Origin: G963665815 sp942492065
Lineage (GTDB): Bacteria; Cloacimonadota; Cloacimonadia; Cloacimonadales; JAIOQZ01
Reading direction: 5' to 3'
Assembly (NCBI GenBank): GCA_942492065.1
Contig: CALODV010000013.1
Location: 1,240,001 to 1,304,000, forward strand
DNA: 64,000 bases
Within the stretch, counting starts at the first letter, position 1. Each line of letters begins with the position of its first letter. Under the pieces are notes generated by a model that had not been told where the DNA came from, ran no database searches, and saw nothing but the letters and a program-made list of their open reading frames with translations. Positions 1 through 6,758 of the stretch are shown piece after piece. Position numbers and translations under genes: made by a program.

Positions 1-176
1 AGATTTATAAATACAGTAAAATAATAAATACCTCCATTCCAATTATCATAATCAGTTTCACTAATCTCGATATTTGAAGTATTTATTATTTTTAAAAGAT
101 CTTTTTTTTGCTCAGCTTTTATTAATTCAGCAACAGTATGTATTATCTTATCAGCTTCATCTTGCTTTTCAAGCAT
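1..176 (-). CDS. Partial CDS, unknown protein with a DNWNGG motif
   Basis: The frame runs off the left edge, so only the first 58 residues are visible. AGGAG five bases before the ATG at 176 sets the start; the ATG four bases further upstream is closed after three codons. The N-terminus is charged and helical (EKQDEADKIIHTVAELIKAE), followed by a strand-rich part with TDYDNWNGGIYYFTVFI. I have a memory of similar DNWNGG stretches in uncharacterised proteins, some near defence genes, but cannot name a family. It transcribes away from the repeat-rich region to its right. Function unknown. Confidence 0.55.
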   Translation of the reverse strand, partial: MLEKQDEADKIIHTVAELIKAEQKKDLLKIINTSNIEISETDYDNWNGGIYYFTVFIN

Positions 177-290
177 GCATACTCCTAATTTATTGTGTTT
201 AAATTGAATAATTAATTTTCATACAACATGATTAAAGGTTATACAAAATTTTGTCAAAAAAATAATTTTAGATTCAGAAATTTGAATAAG

Positions 291-533
291 TCATCTAAAC
301 ACCCTAAACTGCATCACCATAGAACCAACAATCTGAACACCCTCTAGCTCTTCTTCAGAGAAAGCCATAATATCGAAATTGTTATTTATCGGAACTAAGA
401 ATATTTGTTTCTTCATATTATCTAATTGAACCTTCTTTAATGTTATACCATCTCTAGTTCCAACTGCATAGATTTTTCTTTCTAAATCTTCATACCTAAT
501 CTTAGGAGACATATTACTACTAACTGTCATAAG
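291..533 (-). pseudogene. Remnant of an S24/LexA-like repressor C-terminus
   Basis: About 80 codons, from MTVSSNMSPKIRYED to the stop, resemble the C-terminal beta fold of S24 peptidase-type repressors: DGITLKKVQ, then KQIFLVPINNNFD, then EEELEGVQIVGSMV. The DNA-binding domain and the catalytic Ser motif are missing. Upstream the frame continues into the antisense of a GIY-YIG gene start (589-636), so the S24 piece has been joined to foreign DNA. Seen: truncation and junction. Inferred: a leftover phage or mobile-element repressor. The assignment rests on the short LVP and VGSMV pattern. Confidence 0.45.
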
Positions 534-588
534 TGAGCAATGTTTGTTTATTGTGGAACTAAAATATAGATACATCAATATAAACACT

Positions 589-636
589 ATAATACTTGTC
601 TTTAGATTCTGAATACAAAATATAAGTATAAAACAT
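589..636 (-). pseudogene. N-terminal remnant of a GIY-YIG nuclease gene
   Basis: The first 16 codons (MFYTYILYSESKDKYY) and the bases just before them match the intact GIY-YIG gene at 1236-1490, then homology stops abruptly and the frame soon closes. The bases upstream (around 640-690) also keep the pattern CTTGCGAATGGTG seen before the intact copy. This is a second, truncated cassette. Confidence 0.7.
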
Positions 637-873
637 CTCAAACCTCTACATGTATAGTTTGCTATAATCACCATTCGCAAGGTCTAAGGACCATTGCGAA
701 GGGGACAGGATGATTCCATTTCTTTGTAAATAAATAAAAGATCATCCGTTTCCGAATCAGCTTGTTTATAGTGTCCCCGATAAATCGGGATGCCGGGACT
801 CGTGAGTTTCCCTTGGAAATTCTGGCTTCGTGAAATTCTGTTATACAGAAATTCAGAAGAACCCGAGACTACG

Positions 874-926
874 TTACTCGGGACGACCCTCTGCGATTAA
901 CCTCTCAATGTACTTTCTACTCTTCA
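874..926 (-). pseudogene. C-terminal remnant of a GIY-YIG nuclease gene
   Basis: This stretch matches the last ~17 codons of the intact GIY-YIG gene, ending AEGR-PE-stop, with the same inverted repeat over the stop codon (CCCGAG ... CTCGGG). The rest of the gene is absent: the sequence switches directly into the dispersed palindromic repeat at 921. It may be the other end of the cassette whose start lies at 636, but the orientation and gap do not allow a single simple deletion to be proved. Confidence 0.65.
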
Positions 927-1080
927 TTTTCTTTATATGACTAAAGAAAACGAAGCAAAAGAAACTGGAGTAGTTGATGAAATTTTAAATTTCATCGAAA
1001 TCTTTTTCTAAATATATTTCCAGCAAGCTGAAACCATAAATCTTTCCTAAAATCCTTCCAAGGCTTCAGGATTTCTAAAC
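921..1080 (-). repeat. Dispersed repeat, copy 1 (second copy at 32909-33040)
   Basis: The block contains an imperfect palindrome (TTCATTTTCTTT ... AAAGAAAACGAAG), then CAGCAAGCTGAAACC and CCTTCCAAGGCTTCAGGATT. The same ordered blocks occur in reverse complement at 32909-33040, upstream of groEL. Only the palindromic core recurs near 24988 and 30173. No open frame covers it. It looks like a family of extragenic repeats. Confidence 0.65.
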
Positions 1081-1168
1081 GGAAAAATTTCTTATACAAG
1101 AGAAAAAGAAGTGAAGTCCGAGTGATGTGAAAAGTTCGTCAACATTGAAAACAAACCAATCTCTATAT

Positions 1169-1196
1169 AAAAAAACCGACCCAAAACTGGATCGGT
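1169..1196 (-). terminator. Terminator after the GIY-YIG/tRNA-like cassette
   Basis: On the minus strand ACCGATCC, a short loop and GGGTCGGT form a hairpin with one mismatch, followed by a run of T. It lies just beyond the CCA of the tRNA-like 3' end. Confidence 0.75.
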
Positions 1197-1203
1197 AAAT
1201 TTA

Positions 1204-1257
1204 TGGCGGGAGTGACGGGACTTCCCGAGACTACGTTACTCGGGACGACCTTCTGCG
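1204..1257 (-). other. tRNA-Asp-like 3' end overlapping the nuclease gene
   Basis: Read on the minus strand, this has CGCAGAAGGTCG, then a hairpin (TCCCGAG, loop of nine, CTCGGGA), then AGTCCCGTCACTCCCGCCA. The outer parts are identical to the 3' half of the tRNA-Asp genes at 2269 and 2432, with the T-arm replaced by the hairpin. The left part also encodes the last codons of the GIY-YIG gene, whose TAA lies in the hairpin loop. There is no 5' acceptor strand nearby, so it cannot be a working tRNA. Confidence 0.75.
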
Positions 1258-1490
1258 ATTAACTTCTCAATGTACTTTCGGCTTTTCTTTCTCTTGATTC
1301 CATACTCCCTCTTAATTGCATCTGACTTGTTTTCGTGAGTTTCATAATATGCAATCTTCCATGGAATACCATTCTTTGTTGATCTGCTGTTACCTGAGTT
1401 GTGTTTCTCAAGTCTTGTTTCGATATTGCTCGTGTAGCCAACATAATACTTGTCTTTAGATTCTGAATACAAAATATATGTATAAAACAT
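1236..1490 (-). CDS. GIY-YIG family nuclease, small single-domain type
   Basis: 84 residues, the usual size of the stand-alone UvrC-like GIY-YIG proteins. The motif appears as YTYILYS near the N-terminus and YYVGYTS at 16-22, followed by RLEKHNSG with the conserved Arg and His, and KREYGIKRKKSRKYIEKLI near the end. GAGG six bases before the ATG supports the start. Family members are predicted structure-specific or homing-type endonucleases; activity is not shown here. Its last codons run into the tRNA-Asp-like 3' end. Two broken copies lie nearby (636 and 874). This suggests a mobile or amplifying cassette that exploits tRNA-Asp sequence. Confidence 0.88.
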   Translation of the reverse strand: MFYTYILYSESKDKYYVGYTSNIETRLEKHNSGNSRSTKNGIPWKIAYYETHENKSDAIKREYGIKRKKSRKYIEKLIAEGRPE

Positions 1491-1550
1491 CTCAAACCTC
1501 TACATGTGTAATCTGTTAAATCCACCATTCGCAAGGATTTCAACCATATC

Positions 1551-2268
1551 TGAGTAAATAAAAAAAGCTAATCCGTTTCCGAATCAGCTTGTTTATAGTG
1601 GCCCCGATAGATCGGGATGCCGGGACTTCCCGAGACTACGTTACTCGGGACGACCTTCTGCGGTCTCTCATCCTTATAAACAAACCTTTCTTTGAGTAAA
1701 TAAAAAAAGCTAATCCGTTTCCGAATCAGCTTGTTTATAGTGGCGGGAGTGACGGGACTTCTCGAGACTACGTTACTCGGGACGACCTTCTGCGGTCTCT
1801 CATCCTTATAAACAAACCTTTCTTTGAGTAAATAAAAAAAGCTAATCCGTTTCCGAATCAGCTTGTTTATAGTGGCGGGAGTGACGGGACTTCCCGAGAC
1901 TACGTTACTCGGGACGACCTTCTGCGGTCTCTCATCCTTATAAACAAACCTTTCTTTGAGTAAATAAAAAAAGCTAATCCGTTTCCGAATCAGCTTGTTT
2001 ATAGTGGCGGGAGTGACGGGACTTCCCGAGACTACGTTACTCGGGACGACCTTCTGCGGTCTCTCATCCTTATAAACAAACCTTTCTTTGAGTAAATAAA
2101 AAAAGCTAATCCGTTTCCGAATCAGCTTGTTTATAGTGGCGGGAGTGACGGGACTTCCCGAGACTACGTTACTCGGGACGACCTTCTGCGGTCTCTCATC
2201 CTTATAAACAAACCTTTCTTTGAGTAAATAAAAAAAGCTAATCCGTTTCCGAATCAGCTTGTTTATAG
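1551..2268 (-). repeat. Tandem array of tRNA-Asp-derived 132-bp units
   Basis: Units begin (TGAGTAAATA, plus strand) at 1551, 1693, 1825, 1957, 2089 and 2221. The first is 142 bp and variant; the next four are 132 bp and identical by eye except one base near 1761; the last leads straight into the real tRNA-Asp. Read on the minus strand, each full unit holds CGCAGAAGGTCG, a 7-bp hairpin, the 19-base tRNA-Asp 3' end with CCA (replaced in unit 1 by CCCGATAGATCGGG plus flanks), a strong terminator hairpin with a GAAA loop and T run, and a spacer with ATAAGGATGAGAGACC. Only an 11-codon frame (ATG AGA GAC CGC ...) is available per unit; I do not call it a gene. There is no spacer diversity, so this is not CRISPR. 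Confidence 0.9.
2228..2259 (-). terminator. Terminator of the tRNA-Asp operon
   Basis: Minus strand AGCTGATTCG, GAAA loop, CGGATTAGCT, then seven T. It starts nine bases after the CCA of the second tRNA-Asp. The same hairpin is repeated in every unit of the downstream array, so a transcript would meet several terminators in series. Confidence 0.85.
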
Positions 2269-2345
2269 TGGCGGGAGTGACGGGACTCGAACTCGCGACC
2301 TTCTGCGTGACAGGCAGACGTTCTAACCAACTGAACTACACCCCC
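2269..2345 (-). tRNA. tRNA-Asp (anticodon GTC), copy 2
   Basis: 77 bases with encoded CCA. Acceptor GGGGGTG pairs with CACTCCC (one G-T), D-stem GTTC/GAAC, anticodon stem TCTGC/GCAGA around CTGTCAC, variable loop AGGTC, T-loop TTCGAGT. The T-stem (GCGAG/CCCGT) has an A-C mismatch at its fourth pair plus a G-T at its base. Identical to the copy at 2432. Followed by its own terminator, which with the 3' end is the seed of the array at 1551-2268. Confidence 0.93.
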
Positions 2346-2392
2346 GTGTAATTTCTTTTTTACGATTATAAGTAATTCCGGTTTCGATTACT

Positions 2393-2430
2393 CAAAAAAA
2401 AATCGACCGCCTTTCGGGATCGGTTTAAAA
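2393..2430 (-). terminator. Terminator between the two tRNA-Asp genes
   Basis: On the minus strand ACCG, ATC, CC-GAAA-GG and CGGT form a bulged hairpin followed by a run of nine T. It suggests partial termination after the first tRNA copy. Confidence 0.6.
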
Positions 2431-2431
2431 A

Positions 2432-2508
2432 TGGCGGGAGTGACGGGACTCGAACTCGCGACCTTCTGCGTGACAGGCAGACGTTCTAACCAACTGAACT
2501 ACACCCCC
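2432..2508 (-). tRNA. tRNA-Asp (anticodon GTC), copy 1
   Basis: Same 77-base sequence as 2269-2345, including the T-stem A-C mismatch and the encoded CCA. It is the first gene in the direction of transcription. Identity of the two copies points to recent duplication or conversion. Confidence 0.93.
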
Positions 2509-2693
2509 GTGTAATTACTTTTAATCAATATTCAATACATCAATGATCAATGAAGACCTTTTTATAGAGTGGACTTTTTGTGTCAAACTTTTTTTTAGCA
2601 ATTTTTTGCTTGCTTATTTTACATACTTCCTTTTTATTAAGAATTCCAATATAAAGTATTTGGGAAATAAAAATATACATGTATGGAGTACTA

Positions 2694-3554
2694 ATGAAAG
2701 ATAGAATTATTCGCGGATCGGCTGATGACTTCAGGTTCTTCGTGCTGAACGCTACTAACGTGGTTAAGGAAGCTAAAAGTATTCATAAACTGCCTCTGAT
2801 CGAAACTGATCTGATGGGAAGACTCATTATTGCCGGACTGCTCACGTCCCAGACTCTTAAAAATACAGATGATTCAATTACTATAAAACTCGACTCAGAC
2901 GGACCTCTAACCGGAGGACTTGTATCAGTTACTAAAGCTGGAGCGATTAAAGGCTACCTGAACAATTATCTGGATATGGATAACCTCACTGCCAAGACCT
3001 TTAAGGATGTTGTTGGCAACGGAACTCTCACTGTTATGCGTTCCATTGGGGATAAAAAGCCATACATCGGATTGGTAGAACTAATTTCAGGAGAAATCGG
3101 GGAAGATCTGGCATACTATTATCTTAAGTCAGAACAGATTAATTCCGCTGTGAGTTTAGGTGTGCTCTTTGTGCAGGATGAATATCGTCAGGCCGGTGGA
3201 TTCATGGTTCAGCTTCTGCCAAATGCAAAAGAAGAATCGATTACAATTCTTGAGAATAATCTGGCTAAACTGCCCAGCTTTACTGATTTGCTGGATATGG
3301 AATATTCCCTTGAGAAAATAATGGAAGAATTCGTTCTGAAAGGTTTTGATATTGAATACACTGAAGAAGTAGAACCATTTTATCAATGTGATTGCTCGAA
3401 AGACAAGTTCAGACGTGGTATCATATCTATAGGTAAGGAAGAGATAAAGCAGATTTGCGATGAAGGTAAACCGATTGATACTGAATGTCACTTCTGTAAT
3501 AAGGTGTACTCATTTGATCACTCTGAACTGGTGGAAATACTGAATTCACTGTAA
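2694..3554 (+). CDS. hslO: Hsp33 redox-regulated chaperone
   Basis: 286 residues, typical for Hsp33, a cytosolic holdase switched on by oxidation of a zinc-bound cysteine cluster. The C-terminus shows the zinc pattern CDC at about 237-239 and CHFC about 30 residues later (TECHFCNKVYSF). The N-terminal half has DFRFFVLNATNVVKEA and SDGPLTGG, characteristic of the family. An ATG at 2679 is possible, but GGAG lies inside that extension, six bases before the ATG at 2694, so the shorter start is preferred. It stands alone, convergent with the operon below, and is separated from the tRNA genes by an AT-rich promoter region. Confidence 0.95.
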   Translation: MKDRIIRGSADDFRFFVLNATNVVKEAKSIHKLPLIETDLMGRLIIAGLLTSQTLKNTDDSITIKLDSDGPLTGGLVSVTKAGAIKGYLNNYLDMDNLTAKTFKDVVGNGTLTVMRSIGDKKPYIGLVELISGEIGEDLAYYYLKSEQINSAVSLGVLFVQDEYRQAGGFMVQLLPNAKEESITILENNLAKLPSFTDLLDMEYSLEKIMEEFVLKGFDIEYTEEVEPFYQCDCSKDKFRRGIISIGKEEIKQICDEGKPIDTECHFCNKVYSFDHSELVEILNSL

Positions 3555-3564
3555 AAGTCGGTCT

Positions 3565-4350
3565 TTATAAAACTCCTGAATCTTTAAGTACATCATAAAG
3601 AACTTTCAATAGAAGAAGAACTAAAACAGATATAAACACGGGGAAGATGATTTTTCTTCCCTTTTTTATAACAAAGTGTGAGCCAACATAATTACCAGCC
3701 ATTCCGAAAATCATTGCCGGAATCCCTATGGCAAAGATAACTTTCCCGTGAAGCAGATAAGTAATAATCGCTGCCAGATTAGAGCAGAGATTGATGACTT
3801 TGGCGTTAGCATTTGCAGAAACAAAATCCATTTTGAGAAATACAGTGAAGATCAGTACAATAAAGCTCCCTGTCCCTGGTCCGAAAAAACCATCCCAGAA
3901 TCCGACAATAAATCCGGTAAGCAGGGCAATCACGACTTTTCTTCCCGGGGAATTCACATGGAACTCTGATACTTTTCCCAGCTCTTTATGGCGGAGACTG
4001 AACACTGCCACTATGGGGATCGCAATGATGAGAAGGTAGTTCAGGAAAAACGGATCAAGGATCAGCACCAGATTTGTCCCGGAAAACGATCCTACCAGTG
4101 CCGCAGCTGCTGCAGTAATGGCAAACTTCACATCTATCATGTTATTACGGTAGTATTTCACAGTTGTAAGTGTAGTTCCGAAAACAGATGAAAATTTATT
4201 GTTCCCCAGAGCAAAGTGGGGTGGGAGTCCTGCTGCAAAATAAGCAGGCAGTGATATAAGTCCTCCTCCTCCGGCTATAGCGTCAACCAGTCCGGCAAAA
4301 AAAATAAGTGGAAGAACTATGAGATATGTATTTAAGGTAATATCAATCAT
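3565..4350 (-). CDS. TauE/SafE (TSUP) family membrane exporter
   Basis: 261 residues, almost entirely hydrophobic with about seven to eight membrane segments. Both family signatures are present: GLVDAIAGGGG at 20-30 and its repeat GFWDGFFGPGTGSF at 150-163, the two half-channels of TSUP proteins. The family moves small anions, often sulfite, sulfonates or organosulfur compounds, across the inner membrane; the substrate here is not known. Its start overlaps the end of the mscS-like gene by 8 bp, and a C-S lyase heads the operon, which makes a sulfur-linked substrate plausible. Last gene of a three-gene transcript. Confidence 0.9.
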   Translation of the reverse strand: MIDITLNTYLIVLPLIFFAGLVDAIAGGGGLISLPAYFAAGLPPHFALGNNKFSSVFGTTLTTVKYYRNNMIDVKFAITAAAAALVGSFSGTNLVLILDPFFLNYLLIIAIPIVAVFSLRHKELGKVSEFHVNSPGRKVVIALLTGFIVGFWDGFFGPGTGSFIVLIFTVFLKMDFVSANANAKVINLCSNLAAIITYLLHGKVIFAIGIPAMIFGMAGNYVGSHFVIKKGRKIIFPVFISVLVLLLLKVLYDVLKDSGVL

Positions 4351-5230
4351 TATTCTGCTGATAGTACCTTATTGTTGGATATGCAAGATCGATATCTTCG
4401 TGTTTATCGAACTCGGTAAGCACTTTTTCCCAGATAGCATGTGTACTGCTTCTTCTGCTGCGAACACGGCAGAGATAACGCATGGTGAGATTAACTCCAC
4501 TGGCTTTAACATCTGTGTAAACTGCGGGAGTAAAGTGTTTATAAATAATCATGAATTTTCTGGAAGCATTTTGAATTTGTTTTTTAGCTTCCTGAACTGT
4601 ATCCTTAGTGTGTTCGTCTATTATTTTCTGAAGAATCTGATTTGCTTTCTTCCAGTTACTTTCAAATGTGAGCAGTACAGGAATTTCATTCCATATAAAA
4701 TCGAATCCGCTCTGATAATTATTTACTGCATGAGTAAATATAAAATTGTTGGGAATCTGAATCATTCTTCCGGTACTCTGATCTGCATCAACCCAATTAC
4801 CAATTTCCAGAATTGTGAAGTGCAGCGGACGAATATCAATTACATCTCCTGCATAGTTACCTATCTCTATTCTATCACCTGTATCGAATGGTCTTCTCCA
4901 CAGAATGAATAACCAGCCTGCAAAGCCAATAATAAGGTCCTTAAGGGCAATTGCAAGCCCTGCAGTCAGGATACCGAGGAAGTTTGTCAGGGACTTTATA
5001 CCGCTGAACCACGTACGCCCTATCATCAGAATTCCTATTACGGCGATGGCATAGGAGAAAATTTTATTCCACTTATATTTTGCTTTAACATTTTTAATCC
5101 TTTTCAGGATAAATCTGTTATAAGAGATTCTGGCTATCCATAGACTCAGCAATATCAAGCCTGTAGATATAGCTTTACTGATCAGCGCTTCAAAAGATGC
5201 ACCCTGAAATACGTTCAGCATGTCTTTCAT
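4343..5230 (-). CDS. Small-conductance mechanosensitive channel (MscS family)
   Basis: 295 residues. Three membrane segments (about 16-35, 57-72, 82-110), with the pore helix GILTAGLAIALKDLIIGFAGW and the following beta-domain start RPFDTGDRIEIGNYAGDV, the hallmark of MscS. The cytosolic alpha/beta vestibule follows (PNNFIFTHAVNNY; C-terminal RRSSTHAIWEKVL). It would open on membrane tension to release solutes during osmotic downshock. It overlaps the upstream PatB-like gene by 4 bp (ATGA), indicating translational coupling. Confidence 0.92.
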   Translation of the reverse strand: MKDMLNVFQGASFEALISKAISTGLILLSLWIARISYNRFILKRIKNVKAKYKWNKIFSYAIAVIGILMIGRTWFSGIKSLTNFLGILTAGLAIALKDLIIGFAGWLFILWRRPFDTGDRIEIGNYAGDVIDIRPLHFTILEIGNWVDADQSTGRMIQIPNNFIFTHAVNNYQSGFDFIWNEIPVLLTFESNWKKANQILQKIIDEHTKDTVQEAKKQIQNASRKFMIIYKHFTPAVYTDVKASGVNLTMRYLCRVRSRRSSTHAIWEKVLTEFDKHEDIDLAYPTIRYYQQNND

Positions 5231-6399
5231 ATAATGTTTTTCCTTCTTAGAGCATCATATATTCCGGTTAATCCTTCTTCAACAATTGATCTAGGTGCGG
5301 CTATGTTTAATCTTACATAACCCGATCCGTTTTTACCGAATTTGACTCCTGCATCAAGTCCTACTTTTGCTTCTTCTGTAAAGAATTTTTTCATTTCATC
5401 ATCGGACATGTTCAGTTTTTTACAGTTCAGCCAGAGCAAATAGGTGCCTTCCGGTTTCCTCATGGAGATAATCGGTATTTTTTCTTTGATAAAGTTATAT
5501 GTAAATTCAATATTGTCAATTAGATATAATTTCAGTTCCTCAAGCCAGGATTTTCCAAAATTATATGCAGCAGTATGTCCAATTGTTCCAAAATAATTTC
5601 CAAGCAGTAATCCCCATTTATTAATGGTATCAGTGAATTTTTCCCGAAGCTCTTCGTCGGTTATAATAATTGCTGAAGAACATAGTCCCGGAACATTGAA
5701 GGTTTTGCTGGGAGCAGTACATGTAATAATTTTACTGCTGAATGATGGGTCAACTGCTGCAGTAGCGAAGTGTTTTGTGTATACGAGATCCTGATGGATT
5801 TCGTCAGAGATAAGAAGAACATCATATTTTCTGCAAAGATCGACTATCATCTGTATTTCGTCTTTTTTCCAGACTCTTCCAACAGGATTGTGCGGACTGC
5901 AGAAAATAAACATTTTAACATTGTCGGAAAGCTGTTTTTCAAGTAAGTCAAAATCTATAGTGTAATAGTTATTATTTTCAACTAAATAGTTAGTTATAAG
6001 TGTTCTGTTATTATGTGTGACAGCATTCATGAATGGATAGTAAACTGGATTCTGTACCAGAATTTTATCACCTTCATTCGTATATGCATTAACTGCCAGA
6101 TTCAGAGCTGTAACTATACCGGGAGTACTGATGATGTCTTCATGTGCTATCTGCCAGTTGAACTCATTTTTCATCCAAGCCTGAACTGCATTGTAGAAAT
6201 CTTCCCGTTTACCGGTATAACCTATTACACCGAAATCTGCTGCATCTATAAGCGCTTTCTTTATCTCGGGTGCAATTTCAAAGTCCATATCCGCTACCCA
6301 CATCGGCAGGACATCTTCTGTTCCGAAAACTTCTTTTCTGAAATCCCATTTAACACTGCTTGTTCCGTCTCTTCTGACAATCTTATCGAAATTATACAT
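5227..6399 (-). CDS. MalY/PatB family PLP-dependent C-S lyase/aminotransferase
   Basis: 390 residues, fold-type I PLP enzyme. Seen: PMWVADMDFE at 32-41 (typical of MalY/PatB), SPHNPVGRVW at 168-177, SDEIHQDLVY at 198-207 and the PLP lysine in APSKTFNVPG (Lys232). The family cleaves cystathionine or related substrates to thiol or homocysteine, pyruvate and ammonia; some members act as aminotransferases, so the substrate stays open. AAGGGAG before the ATG gives a clear start. It heads the operon with the MscS-like and TSUP genes. Confidence 0.9.
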   Translation of the reverse strand: MYNFDKIVRRDGTSSVKWDFRKEVFGTEDVLPMWVADMDFEIAPEIKKALIDAADFGVIGYTGKREDFYNAVQAWMKNEFNWQIAHEDIISTPGIVTALNLAVNAYTNEGDKILVQNPVYYPFMNAVTHNNRTLITNYLVENNNYYTIDFDLLEKQLSDNVKMFIFCSPHNPVGRVWKKDEIQMIVDLCRKYDVLLISDEIHQDLVYTKHFATAAVDPSFSSKIITCTAPSKTFNVPGLCSSAIIITDEELREKFTDTINKWGLLLGNYFGTIGHTAAYNFGKSWLEELKLYLIDNIEFTYNFIKEKIPIISMRKPEGTYLLWLNCKKLNMSDDEMKKFFTEEAKVGLDAGVKFGKNGSGYVRLNIAAPRSIVEEGLTGIYDALRRKNII

Positions 6400-6644
6400 T
6401 ATTTCTCCCTTTTTTTATGAGACTATTGCATACAGAATGTTCTGCTAAAATTAAAATTATGTAATTTCGCAACTTCATGAACGCATGAAAAAATATTATT
6501 CTGATGTTGTAAAGGTCTCAGGAAATATAAGACATTTTGCATATAACATCATTCTTTGTCAATAAAGTGCTTTGATTAGAATGAATGTGTCACGCATCTA
6601 AAAGAGTTTCAGTTAATTAAAATCATGTTTAGAAAGTTATTATC

Positions 6645-6674
6645 TTGACATTCCTTAAAAAACAGCTCTATAAT
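6645..6674 (+). promoter_or_regulatory. Sigma-70-type promoter of the pilin-like locus
   Basis: TTGACA (6645-6650), 18-base spacer, TATAAT (6669-6674): both hexamers perfect. It lies 85 bases before the TTG start at 6759, leaving a leader of about 75 bases. The rest of the gap 6400-6758 is AT-rich and I see no gene in it. Confidence 0.75.
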
Positions 6675-6758
6675 AAATTTTATTACACGGTGAAAACATT
6701 AGACGTTATTAAATTATTTCCGTAATGGTTGGGACTCGGGAATATTTGAGGAGTTAGT

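Noticed and set aside
1259..1543. Open frame antisense to the GIY-YIG gene
   Set aside because: It is the complement of an intact, family-matching gene and has no RBS or recognisable domain.
1551..2268. CRISPR array
   Set aside because: Units are 132 bp and identical throughout, with no variable spacers and no cas genes; they derive from tRNA-Asp sequence.
4319..4912. 197-codon plus-strand frame inside the MscS-like gene
   Set aside because: Antisense to a clear MscS protein; cysteine-rich and not protein-like.
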